From NCBI RefSeq assembly GCF_002013895.1, contig NZ_MAFQ01000010.1, positions 186,001 to 250,000 of the forward strand: 64,000 nt of DNA, given 5' to 3'. Under the pieces are notes generated by a model, which saw nothing but the letters and a program-made list of their open reading frames with translations, did no database searches and was not told the origin of the DNA. Of this stretch, positions 33,328 through 41,469 are shown in pieces. The stretch comes from Mycobacteroides franklinii (GTDB lineage Bacteria; Actinomycetota; Actinomycetes; Mycobacteriales; Mycobacteriaceae). Made by a program: the position numbers and the translations under genes. How positions within the stretch are numbered: position 1 is the first letter of the stretch; every line of letters starts with the position of its first letter.

Positions 33328-33333
33328 TAAGAC
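33328..33333 (+). promoter_or_regulatory. -10 element of the SnoaL-like gene (leaderless)
   Basis: TAAGAC followed by 7 nt and the ATG at 33341. No ribosome site is present upstream of the ATG. A -35 is not evident. Confidence 0.4.
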
Positions 33334-33340
33334 TGGCTGC

Positions 33341-33826
33341 ATGGAACGCCCGACCCCTGAAACTCTCGTCGACATCCACGAGATCACCGAGCTCAAGTAC
33401 CGCTATGCCCGCACCCTCGACAACAAGCTGTGGGATGCGTTCGCCGACACGCTCACCGAGGATGTTGAGGCGACATACGGCACCGCGGTACACGGAGCTC
33501 CCCTCGAGTTCACGTCGCGCGCAGGTGTTGTCGAATACATGCGGTCCTCACTGACGACCGATATCACCAGCGTTCACACCATGACGCATCCGGAGATCCA
33601 CGTGAGCGGCGATACCGCGACAGGCAGCTGGGCCATGAGCGATGTCGTCATCGTCCCGGCGCACAGCGTGCTGATCACCGGCACCTCGTACTACACGGAC
33701 CGGTACCGCCGTGACGCCGATGGGACATGGCGGATCAGCCACATCTCCTATTACCGCCTCTACGAGGCGGTGCAGAACACCAAGGACATCGGTTTCAACC
33801 TGATCGCGAACCGCTGGTCGCAGTAG
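33341..33826 (+). CDS. SnoaL/NTF2-like protein
   Basis: A 161-residue protein with the cone-shaped NTF2-like fold: ITELKYRYARTLDNKLWDAFADTLTEDVEATYG (in blocks) is the typical start, with a conserved Asp and Trp, followed by beta strands and RDADGTWRISHISYYRLYE near the end. SnoaL-like proteins are hydratases, isomerases, or non-catalytic pocket proteins; the substrate is not deducible. It ends 73 bp upstream of the polysaccharide block but probably is not part of it. Confidence 0.85.
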   Translation: MERPTPETLVDIHEITELKYRYARTLDNKLWDAFADTLTEDVEATYGTAVHGAPLEFTSRAGVVEYMRSSLTTDITSVHTMTHPEIHVSGDTATGSWAMSDVVIVPAHSVLITGTSYYTDRYRRDADGTWRISHISYYRLYEAVQNTKDIGFNLIANRWSQ

Positions 33827-33899
33827 GACCCATAACCGGGTACCCTATCGCCGGGTCTGGAGACATCCGTACTCCACATAGCTGGCGAAGGAGAAACCG

Positions 33900-35162
33900 G
33901 TGCGCTGCCGTCTGTGCGACTCGACGGAGCTGCTCAGCGTCGTCGATCTGGGCGCCACCCCGCCCTGCCAGAAGTTCCTGCATGCCGACGAGCTCGACCT
34001 CCCGGAACCCACCTACCCCTTGCACCTGAGGCTCTGCCGGGATTGCATGTTGCTGCAAATTCCCGCGCTGATTAGCCCCGAGGAGAACTTCACCGAATAC
34101 GCCTATTTCTCGTCGTATTCGGACAGCTGGGTTGACCACGCACGCTCATATGTCACCGGCTCGATCGCCCGACTGGCGCTCTCCCCCGAACGTCGCGATG
34201 ATTTCATCATCGAGGTTGCCAGCAACGACGGCTACCTCCTTCAGCATGCCGTCGCCGAGGGGATTCGCTGCCTCGGTATCGAGCCCTCGGTCAACGTCGG
34301 ACAGGCCGCACGCGACAAGGGTGTGCCGACCCTGACGGCCTTCCTCGACGAGGACACCGCCGCCCGGGTCCGCGCCGAGCACGGTCCCGCACGCTTGGTC
34401 GCCGCGAACAATGTTTACGCACACATCCCCGACCTGCGTGGGTTCACCCGTGCCCTGCGTGGACTCGTTGCCGACGACGGCTGGGTGAGCATCGAGGTGC
34501 ATCACGCGCTCAACCTCATCGAGCTCGGCCAGTTCGACACCATCTACCACGAACATTTCCAGTACTACACCGTGCTCGCGGCCCAAAGAGCCCTCGCGGT
34601 AGGCAATCTGGAAGTTGTCGATGTCGAACTGCTTGATACGCACGGCGGTTCGATCAGGGTCTGGGCCCGCCCGCGCGAATGCAATCCCCAGATCGCGCCA
34701 TCAGTGGCCGAGGTCTTGGAGCTGGAACGGCGTGCGGGTCTGCACGAATTGTCCGGATACGAGCGATTCCGCGCCACGACAGAACGAATTCGTTTGGAAC
34801 TCTTGCAGTTCCTCCTTACCTGCAAGGCCGAGGGCAAGTCCGTCGTCGGCTACGGGGCGCCCGGTAAGGGCAACACGCTGCTGAACTATTGCGGCATTCG
34901 CACCGACCTCCTTGAGTACACCGTCGATCGCAACCCCTACAAGCAGGGCATGTTCAGCCCCGGCACCCGCATCCCGGTGCACTCCCCCGACCGCATCGAC
35001 GAGGACAAACCCGATGTGGTGCTGGTGCTGCCATGGAACCTGGAAACCGAGATCACCCGACAGTTGCGGCATATCGGTGAGTGGGGCGGGCGGCTCGTCT
35101 ACCCCCTGCCCCGGCTGCATGTTGTCGAACCCCACGTCGAGCCCGAAGGAGCATCGGTATGA
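33900..35162 (+). CDS. sugar C-methyltransferase-like protein
   Basis: A 420-residue protein of the TylC3/NovU type that C-methylates NDP-ketosugars. The N-terminus has a zinc site (CRLCDST, then LRLCRDCMLL), the middle has the SAM-binding motif IIEVASNDGYLLQ (about 100-112), and a motif HEHFQYYT carries the catalytic-region His. The C-terminal PF08484-type domain contains GYGAPGKGNT. Start GTG 33900, with AAGGAG 6 nt upstream. It opens a four-gene cassette whose members all overlap by 4 nt. Confidence 0.88.
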   Translation: MRCRLCDSTELLSVVDLGATPPCQKFLHADELDLPEPTYPLHLRLCRDCMLLQIPALISPEENFTEYAYFSSYSDSWVDHARSYVTGSIARLALSPERRDDFIIEVASNDGYLLQHAVAEGIRCLGIEPSVNVGQAARDKGVPTLTAFLDEDTAARVRAEHGPARLVAANNVYAHIPDLRGFTRALRGLVADDGWVSIEVHHALNLIELGQFDTIYHEHFQYYTVLAAQRALAVGNLEVVDVELLDTHGGSIRVWARPRECNPQIAPSVAEVLELERRAGLHELSGYERFRATTERIRLELLQFLLTCKAEGKSVVGYGAPGKGNTLLNYCGIRTDLLEYTVDRNPYKQGMFSPGTRIPVHSPDRIDEDKPDVVLVLPWNLETEITRQLRHIGEWGGRLVYPLPRLHVVEPHVEPEGASV

Positions 35163-35947
35163 AGGTCGTGCTTTTCTGCGGCGGTTTCGGAATGCGCATG
35201 CGCAACGGGGCCGGCGACGTGATCCCCAAGCCCCTCCAGATGGTCGGGCCACGCCCGCTCATCTGGCATGTCATGAAATACTATGCGCACCATGGGCATA
35301 AGGAATTCATTCTGTGTCTGGGCTACGGTGCCGAGGCCATCAAAGATTTCTTCTTGAGCTACAACGAGGCACAGTCCAACGATTTCGTCCTGGCTGAGGG
35401 CCAAGTACGACTGTTGAAATCCGATATCGCGGACTGGACCATCACGTTCGCCGACACCGGGGCCGAATCTCCCATCGGAGAACGGTTGCGTCGCGTCCGC
35501 CACCATCTCGGCGACGACCCCTATTTCCTGGCCAACTACGCAGACGTTCTCACCAACGCCCCCTTGGATGACCTGGTGGCCAAGTTCCAGGACTCCGGCG
35601 CGGCCGCGTCCATGCTGCTGGTTCCGCCTCAATCGTCGTTCCACACCGTCGATGTCAACGACGGCGGGTCCATCACCGACATCACGGCCGTCTCCAAGCT
35701 CGACATGTGGGAGAACGGCGGCTATTTCGTGCTTTCTCAAGACGTTTTCGACTACCTGCCTGCCGGCGGTGACCTGGTCGAAGATGCCTGCGGATCGCTG
35801 GCCAAAGAGGGCCGGATGTTCGGCTACAAGTTCAATGGATTCTGGAAGCCCGCCGACACATTCAAGGAACGCGCCGAGCTCGACGACGGGTATCGCAAGG
35901 GCGTGCGACCGTGGATGGTCTGGGAGCAGGAGCAAGCCACCGCGTGA
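35159..35947 (+). CDS. glucose-1-phosphate cytidylyltransferase-like sugar nucleotidyltransferase
   Basis: A 262-residue nucleotidyltransferase of the RfbF family, which makes CDP-glucose from CTP and glucose 1-phosphate. The N-terminal nucleotide motif reads FCGGFGMRM where the norm is GGLGTRL, and PKPLQMVG, LIWHVMKYYAHHG and FILCLGYGAEAIKDFF match the family. C-terminal GFWKPADTFKER closes the fold. The altered first motif may change nucleotide choice. ATG 35159 overlaps the methyltransferase stop by 4 nt; an upstream frame to 35081 is a shadow. Confidence 0.85.
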   Translation: MKVVLFCGGFGMRMRNGAGDVIPKPLQMVGPRPLIWHVMKYYAHHGHKEFILCLGYGAEAIKDFFLSYNEAQSNDFVLAEGQVRLLKSDIADWTITFADTGAESPIGERLRRVRHHLGDDPYFLANYADVLTNAPLDDLVAKFQDSGAAASMLLVPPQSSFHTVDVNDGGSITDITAVSKLDMWENGGYFVLSQDVFDYLPAGGDLVEDACGSLAKEGRMFGYKFNGFWKPADTFKERAELDDGYRKGVRPWMVWEQEQATA

Positions 35948-36597
35948 TCGAACTCGGTACCGGGCCAGTTGACGAAATCGCGCTGCTGGCAGCGCATTGC
36001 GATGATATCGCGATCGGCATGGGCGGCACGCTGTTGACCATGACAGGTCGTCATCCCGGCCTGCGCGTGCGGGCCCTGGTGCTCTCCGGTGCCAACACCG
36101 AGCGGGAATCCGAGGAACGCGCCGCACTGGCTGCCCTGTGTCCCGGAGCCGAGGTCACCATCGATGTGCTCGACTTCCCCGATGGACGAGCTCCCGCCCG
36201 TTGGGACGAGATCAAGGACGCCCTAGCCGCCTTTCGCCGCCAGTCGGCGGCCACGCTGGTGTTCACCCCGCAGCGCCATGACGCCCACCAGGACCACCGG
36301 CTGCTGGCATTCTTGGCGCCCACCGAGTTCCGCGACCACCTGATCCTCGGCTACGAGATCATCAAGTGGGAAACCGACACCCCGACACCGACGGTGTTTC
36401 AGCCACTCAGCGATGAAATCGCCACCAGCAAGGCCGACCTCATCTACACGCACTACCCGTCGCAACGGCCGCATGACTGGTTCGACCACGAGACCTTTCT
36501 GGCGTTGGCGCGCGTACGCGGTGTGCAATGCCGCCATCGGTACGCGGAGGGGTTTGTACTGGAGAAGGCCACAATCTCGTTAGGAGCAACGCAGTGA
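35944..36597 (+). CDS. PIG-L (LmbE) family deacetylase
   Basis: A 217-residue zinc-dependent deacetylase of the LmbE/PIG-L family, which removes acetyl groups from GlcNAc-type sugars; mycobacterial relatives include MshB and Mca. The metal motif AAHCDD (normally AHPDD) is at about residues 17-22, and DAHQDH near 114-119 supplies the second His. Pro to Cys in the first motif is unusual but the three ligands remain. GTG 35944 overlaps the previous stop by 4 nt. The substrate is probably a sugar nucleotide or glycan of this cluster. Confidence 0.82.
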   Translation: MIELGTGPVDEIALLAAHCDDIAIGMGGTLLTMTGRHPGLRVRALVLSGANTERESEERAALAALCPGAEVTIDVLDFPDGRAPARWDEIKDALAAFRRQSAATLVFTPQRHDAHQDHRLLAFLAPTEFRDHLILGYEIIKWETDTPTPTVFQPLSDEIATSKADLIYTHYPSQRPHDWFDHETFLALARVRGVQCRHRYAEGFVLEKATISLGATQ

Positions 36598-37619
36598 AGG
36601 TTCTGATCACCGGCCATCAGGGCTATCTCGGTACCGTGATGGCGCAGATGGTCGCCGGAGCCGGTCACGAGGTTGTCGGTTTGGATTCGGGCCTTTTCGC
36701 CGACAGCGTGCTGGGCCCGCCCGTCGTAGATCCCCCGTCCATCGCCGTCGATCTGCGGGACGTGACGGCCGATCAGCTGGCCGGTTTCGACGCCGTGATT
36801 CACCTGGCCGCCCTGTCGAACGATCCATTGGGGGCATTGGCTCCCGACCTCACCTACGACATCAACCATCACGCCTCGGTGCGGCTGGCACGGCTGTCCA
36901 AGGAAGCCGGTGTGAGCCGGTACCTGTACGCCTCGACCTGCTCGGTGTACGGCTCCGCCGGCGAGGATTTGGTGAACGAGAGTGCTCCGCTCAAACCATT
37001 GACCCCGTACGCCGAGAGCAAGGTTCGGGTCGAGGATGACGTCGCCGCCATCGCCGATTCCGACTTCTCGCCGGTATTCCTGCGCAACGCCACCGCATTT
37101 GGATACTCGCCCCGGCTTCGCGCCGATATCGTGCTGAACAACCTCGTCGGCAACGCGGTGCTCACTGGGGAGGTCCGGGTACTCTCCGATGGCACACCAT
37201 GGCGCCCCTTGGTGCATGCGCAAGACATCGCGGGCGCCTTCCTTGAATGCCTCACCGCCCCACAGGACGTCATCCATGGTGCGGCATTCAATGTCGGTAC
37301 CGAAGAGAACAATCAGACGGTCGCCCAGATCGCGGAGGCCGCCGTCGCTGCGGTGCCGAACTCGACCTTGACCATCACCGGCGAGACCGGTGCGGATCCC
37401 CGGTCCTACCGCGTTGACTTCTCGGCGATCCGCGCCGCACTGCCCGGATACCACGCGACATGGTCTATAGCGGCCGGTGCCAAGGAGCTCTACGAGCAGT
37501 GCGTTGCCGGAAACCTCACCGAATCGATGTTCCGCCAGTCCTTCACCCGCCTGGCGCATCTGAAGAGCCTTCGTGAATCCGGGGCAGTCGACGACAGTCT
37601 GCGGCCGGTCACGCGGTGA
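36594..37619 (+). CDS. NAD-dependent sugar epimerase/dehydratase (extended SDR)
   Basis: A 341-residue extended SDR. GHQGYLG is the NAD-binding motif, STCSVYG and YAESK hold the catalytic Ser/Thr and Tyr-x3-Lys, and DGTPWRPLVHAQDIAGAF is the typical C-terminal substrate region. It may be a 4-epimerase, 4,6-dehydratase or 4-ketoreductase; the presence of a C-methyltransferase needs a 4-keto intermediate somewhere. GTG 36594 overlaps the previous stop by 4 nt, with TAGGAG upstream. It closes the four-gene cassette. Confidence 0.88.
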   Translation: MKVLITGHQGYLGTVMAQMVAGAGHEVVGLDSGLFADSVLGPPVVDPPSIAVDLRDVTADQLAGFDAVIHLAALSNDPLGALAPDLTYDINHHASVRLARLSKEAGVSRYLYASTCSVYGSAGEDLVNESAPLKPLTPYAESKVRVEDDVAAIADSDFSPVFLRNATAFGYSPRLRADIVLNNLVGNAVLTGEVRVLSDGTPWRPLVHAQDIAGAFLECLTAPQDVIHGAAFNVGTEENNQTVAQIAEAAVAAVPNSTLTITGETGADPRSYRVDFSAIRAALPGYHATWSIAAGAKELYEQCVAGNLTESMFRQSFTRLAHLKSLRESGAVDDSLRPVTR

Positions 37620-37624
37620 ACGGG

Positions 37625-38182
37625 TCACCGACTGGTGAGTGCCACCCAGCTGCCCGCGGCGGCGTCCTTGGCGCTCACGACGGTGACCGGCAGCGGCCAG
37701 TCGATGCCGAGATCGGGGTCGTCATGAGCGACCGAGACGTCCTCGGCCGGGTTGTGCGGCCGGTCGATGCGGTAGCAGAGGTCGGCCCACTCTGTCAGCG
37801 CTTGATGGCCATGCAGTATGCCGGCCGGGACGAATAGGTGCGCAAAGGTGCAGTCATCGAGAGTGAAGCTCTGCCAGCGCCCGAAGGTCGGTGAGCCCGG
37901 CCGCGCGTCCACCAGCACGTCGAAGACGGCGCCGCGGGCACATCTAATCAACTTGCTCTCACCGCTGCCCGACCGTCCATGCAATCCGCGCAATACACCC
38001 TGGCGCGAACGTGATTGGGAGTCCTGCAGAAAGCCGGCGGCGCGCACCGCAGCGCCGGCCGCTTGTTGGTACTCGTCGAATACCGCGGCGTCGAATGTCC
38101 GGGTGAAGAATCCACGGTCGTCATGGTGCGGTGTGGGTTCCATCAGCAGCACGCCGTCAATCTCGGTGGTATGGATACGCAC
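37625..38182 (-). CDS. RmlC-like dTDP-4-dehydrorhamnose 3,5-epimerase family protein
   Basis: A 185-residue cupin of the RmlC family. RGFFTRTFD, RQGVLRGLHGR and KLIRCARGAVFDVLVDARPGSPTFGRW are family blocks, with the catalytic His in RGLH; LCYRIDRPHNPAEDVSVAHDDPDLGIDWP supplies the C-terminal Tyr and Asp. The usual RGLHxQ is RGLHGR. I chose GTG 38182 (AGGA 7 nt upstream); the frame to 38758 lies inside a plus-strand gene. It probably is a 3-, 5- or 3,5-epimerase on a ketosugar, next to methyltransferases. Confidence 0.85.
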   Translation of the reverse strand: MRIHTTEIDGVLLMEPTPHHDDRGFFTRTFDAAVFDEYQQAAGAAVRAAGFLQDSQSRSRQGVLRGLHGRSGSGESKLIRCARGAVFDVLVDARPGSPTFGRWQSFTLDDCTFAHLFVPAGILHGHQALTEWADLCYRIDRPHNPAEDVSVAHDDPDLGIDWPLPVTVVSAKDAAAGSWVALTSR

Positions 38183-38215
38183 AACGCCATCCTGCCGTAC
38201 CGCGGGAGGATTGGG

Positions 38216-39301
38216 GTGGCAACGGTGATCGCCTGCCGATATTGCCGCGGCCACCGACTGAGCCGGGTTCTGGACGTGGGCAGCGTTCCCGCCGCGGACT
38301 TCTTCCCGCTCGCTGCCACTGGGCCCTTCGATGACGCGGTGTACCCGCTGGCCATGATGCTGTGTGCGGACTGCGCGCTGGCGCAGCTTGAGGTCGACGA
38401 CACCCATACCGAGGAGCCCAAGGCTGTCGAGCCGCAAGCCCTCCGAGACCAGGCAGCCGACGCGGTCCGTGCGGTGGAAGCCGCCGGACTCCTCACCGGA
38501 GACACCGTGCACGAATTCACCAGTCCGCACGGCGGTAGCTGGCTCGATCTTGTCATTCCCAAGGGTTTTGAGATCGCATCCGATGAGCCCGCGGATCTGG
38601 TGCTGGACAGTTTCGGCATGATGCACGATCCGGATCAAGCGGATGCCATCCGGGAGCGCGCCCGCCGCACCAGTACCGACGGCGTGCTGCTGCTGCAATT
38701 CCATTCGATCGCTACCATCTTGGCACTGGGTCAGTGGAACGCGCTGCGGCACGGCCACTTTGCCTACTACTCGCTGACCGTGGTGTGTCGGATGCTTGCC
38801 GATGTGGGTATGTCCGCGGTGGCGGTATGGGAGTTCGACCTATACGGCGGCACCCTGTTGGTCGCCGCCCGGCACGGCGAGCATCCGACTGCGCCGTCGG
38901 TGCGGCAGGCACTGGCACGTGAGAAGGCAATCGGCGCCGCCGATCCCGCCGGATTCGTGGGGCTGCAGCAGACCGTCGACGAACAGGTGCGGCGCCTTGC
39001 CGAGTGGCTGAGTGAAATGCGTTCGGCCGGACACTCGGTGTATGCGTACGGCGCACCGTCCCGCGCCGTGGCGCTCTTCCACCGGGCGGGGCTGACGACG
39101 GAATCTGTGGTCGCGGTCGCCGACGCTTCTGCGGCCAAACAGGGCCGGCGCATGCCCGGCACCGATATCCCGATCGTGTCGCCGGCCGACTTGATGGCCG
39201 CCCGTCCCGACCAGGTCCTGCTTACCCTGCCCGACCTTTACACCGAAGTGCACCGGCGCTTTCCGGAACTGGACGGTCGGTGGATGACCGGACTGTGCTA
39301 A
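38216..39301 (+). CDS. C-methyltransferase-like protein with degenerate SAM motif
   Basis: A 361-residue relative of the protein at 33900: the zinc site (CRYCRG, LCADCALAQ) and C-terminal PF08484-type domain (VYAYGAPSRAVA) are kept, and RHGHFAYYS matches HEHFQYYT. But the SAM loop reads VHEFTSPHGGSWLD, where the paralogue has a clear acid-x-x-S-N-D-G-Y. It may not methylate. GTG 38216 has GGGAGG 6 nt upstream. It is divergent from the RmlC-like gene (33 bp apart), and its stop overlaps the convergent GH6 stop by 4 nt (CTAA). Confidence 0.8.
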   Translation: MATVIACRYCRGHRLSRVLDVGSVPAADFFPLAATGPFDDAVYPLAMMLCADCALAQLEVDDTHTEEPKAVEPQALRDQAADAVRAVEAAGLLTGDTVHEFTSPHGGSWLDLVIPKGFEIASDEPADLVLDSFGMMHDPDQADAIRERARRTSTDGVLLLQFHSIATILALGQWNALRHGHFAYYSLTVVCRMLADVGMSAVAVWEFDLYGGTLLVAARHGEHPTAPSVRQALAREKAIGAADPAGFVGLQQTVDEQVRRLAEWLSEMRSAGHSVYAYGAPSRAVALFHRAGLTTESVVAVADASAAKQGRRMPGTDIPIVSPADLMAARPDQVLLTLPDLYTEVHRRFPELDGRWMTGLC

Positions 39302-40332
39302 CGCAGTAGCGCTGCGGCCAACGTCGGGCTGAACGCTCCCCCGGGTGCATCGGGGGCGGCACCGCAGGGCCCGTTGGAGCTGCCCGGTGCCAATATCCAG
39401 AGGTTCATGTCCAGACCGACAGGGGACCCCACTAAGGCCGGCGGCGTACCGAGCGTGCGGCCGGACGGGTTGCACCAGTCGAAGTTCCATTCCGGATTGC
39501 CGTTCTGAGATGTGTCGACGACATAGCGAGGATCGCGCACGCCGAACCACTGCTGCAAGGCGGCCCTGATGCGTTGGGCGTAGCGGGATATCTCATAGGG
39601 AGGCGCAAAGGAAGAGACGTTGACGGCATAGCCCACATGATCGGAGACGCCGACCAGAGCGAGCAGGGCCGCCATCCTTTCAGGGGTCACCGAACCGGAC
39701 GAGGTACCGGCGTCGACGTACACCCGCGCGTTCAGATTCCGCGCCGAGAAGGTGTCAACCGCATATCGCAGCGAACGGATACGACCGTCGAAATCGGTGC
39801 CCTGCAGGGATTGTCGATCGGCGAACCACAGTGCATCCGGTTCGACGATCAACACCATGCGGGCGTCTCCCACCAACGCCGACACTCTGTCGATCCAGGC
39901 CTGGTACACCGTCGGGGTCACGGCGTGGTGTGGGCCGGAGAATCCGTCATCGCGGTCCGGGATGTTGTACAGCACCAATTGCGCGGTACCTGCGGCGCGC
40001 CGCGCGCGCCCGACGATGTCGCCAATGTTGCGGTCGTCGTCCTCATCGTTTCCGGTGGCCCACATGGCGATCGGGTAGCGTGCGATCCTCTCCCGAATGG
40101 CCGGCGCACGGGGGTCGTCCGGGTGATCACGTACCCACCACGCGACGTCAAGAGAGTTCGGTACTAGCGGGCCGGTCTCGAGCCGGTGCATGACGGTCTC
40201 GGCGGCGCGCTGATGCACGAACTTGCTGGAGTCGCGCGTCAGCACCACCGCAGCTATCAGAGCCAGCACGGTCAACAGCACGGCACCGGCCACCGAGGGA
40301 TGGCGGTGTCGCCCGGTCTGGTCCGAGGTCAC
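39298..40332 (-). CDS. membrane-anchored GH6-family glycosidase (cellulase-like)
   Basis: A 344-residue GH6 protein, a family of endo- and exo-beta-1,4-glucanases. Residues about 14-34 are a membrane anchor or signal (VAGAVLLTVLALIAAVVLT). LVLYNIPDRDDG and VLIVEPDALW carry the acidic residues of the GH6 site, and DTSQNGNPEWNFDWCNP and GRTLGTPP match the C-terminal loop. It resembles M. tuberculosis CelA1 (Rv0062). The GTG start is at 40332. Divergent from a glycosyltransferase, 42 bp apart; in a polysaccharide locus it may trim or release the polymer. Confidence 0.88.
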   Translation of the reverse strand: MTSDQTGRHRHPSVAGAVLLTVLALIAAVVLTRDSSKFVHQRAAETVMHRLETGPLVPNSLDVAWWVRDHPDDPRAPAIRERIARYPIAMWATGNDEDDDRNIGDIVGRARRAAGTAQLVLYNIPDRDDGFSGPHHAVTPTVYQAWIDRVSALVGDARMVLIVEPDALWFADRQSLQGTDFDGRIRSLRYAVDTFSARNLNARVYVDAGTSSGSVTPERMAALLALVGVSDHVGYAVNVSSFAPPYEISRYAQRIRAALQQWFGVRDPRYVVDTSQNGNPEWNFDWCNPSGRTLGTPPALVGSPVGLDMNLWILAPGSSNGPCGAAPDAPGGAFSPTLAAALLR

Positions 40333-40362
40333 AGCGAGGAACGATACCTAGCCGCTGAGCTT

Positions 40363-40368
40363 TACACT
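40363..40368 (+). promoter_or_regulatory. -10 element of the glycosyltransferase at 40375 (leaderless)
   Basis: TACACT followed by 6 nt and the GTG at 40375. The 42-bp gap to the divergent GH6 gene must hold promoters for both. Confidence 0.45.
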
Positions 40369-40374
40369 TGGCGC

Positions 40375-41469
40375 GTGTCCAATGTCCGTTCGACGCCCGC
40401 ACCCGTGCGTGTGCTGGCCATCGGGCCGGCCCCGGCGGGTCCGGAGAGCCGCGGAGGTATGGCAACCGTCATGTCGCATATGGCGGCGTTGACTGACCCG
40501 GATGTGACCGTGCGGGTCGTGCCCACCTACGTCGACGCCGGACGGTGGCGTTGGCTGTGGGTCGGTATGCGCGGAATGCTGGTGTCATCGTGGTGGGTCC
40601 TCACCGGACAGGTTGACGTTCTGCACGTTCACCTGGGCCACGGCGGAAGTGTCGCGCGCAAGGCACTCCCGCTCTGGGCCGCTCGGATCAGGCGGGTACC
40701 TTCCCTCATCCATGCCCACAGCTTTGATTTCGCCGGGTGGTATCGGCAGCAGCCCGTCGCGGTGCAGTACGGCGTGCGGTGGGGATTGCGTGCCGATCGG
40801 TGGATCATCTTGGGTCGCGGCCTCGCTGACGAGTACACCGCCTGCCTGCAACTCGATCCGAATCATGTTGCCGTATTGCAGAACCCGGTACGAATTCCCG
40901 AACAACCCGCATTCTCTGCGGCAGCCACCGTGACCGCGGTGAGCCTGGGCAGGTTGGGCCACCGCAAGGGCACGTACGACATCGTCAGAGCGGTATCCAT
41001 TCTGCCGACCGATGTTCGTGCGTTGCTACGCATCCACCTTGCGGGCGATGGCGAGGTCGAGCAGGTGCGCGCCGCGGTCACCTCGGCCGGTGTCGCCGAC
41101 GTGATCACCGTCCATGGCTGGCTGGATGCTGCCGCGGGCGCTGAACTCCTCAGCGGCGCTGATATTTTCGTGTTACCCAGCTATGCCGAGGGCCTACCCA
41201 TGGCGCTGCTGGAGGCCATGGCCGCGGCCGTCGCCGTCATCACCGCACCGGTCGGGTCAATTGCCGAGGTTGTGCACAACAATGAGAACGGCATCCTGAT
41301 TACACCGGGCGATATCGACGCCCTGGCGGCGGCTCTCACCCGGCTCGCCACCGGCCCGGAGGAGCGCCGCGCATTGGCACAGGCCGCGCGAGAGACGGTG
41401 CGCGGCCTCGATATCGCGGACTGGGAAGCGCAACTAGTGCGGACGTGGAAGTCGCTCGCAGATCGCTAG
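40375..41469 (+). CDS. GT4-family glycosyltransferase
   Basis: A 364-residue GT-B glycosyltransferase. The N-lobe has an acceptor-side GGMATVM motif and DVLHVHLGHGG; the C-lobe has SLGRLGHRKGTYDIV, LHIHLAGDG-like blocks (RIHLAGDGEVE), and EGLPMALLEAM, the E-x7-E motif that holds the nucleotide sugar. It probably adds a sugar to the lipid-linked repeat unit in the cytoplasm. I chose GTG 40375 (VSNVRST). Its 3' end overlaps the convergent glycosyltransferase by 36 bp. Confidence 0.88.
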   Translation: MSNVRSTPAPVRVLAIGPAPAGPESRGGMATVMSHMAALTDPDVTVRVVPTYVDAGRWRWLWVGMRGMLVSSWWVLTGQVDVLHVHLGHGGSVARKALPLWAARIRRVPSLIHAHSFDFAGWYRQQPVAVQYGVRWGLRADRWIILGRGLADEYTACLQLDPNHVAVLQNPVRIPEQPAFSAAATVTAVSLGRLGHRKGTYDIVRAVSILPTDVRALLRIHLAGDGEVEQVRAAVTSAGVADVITVHGWLDAAAGAELLSGADIFVLPSYAEGLPMALLEAMAAAVAVITAPVGSIAEVVHNNENGILITPGDIDALAAALTRLATGPEERRALAQAARETVRGLDIADWEAQLVRTWKSLADR

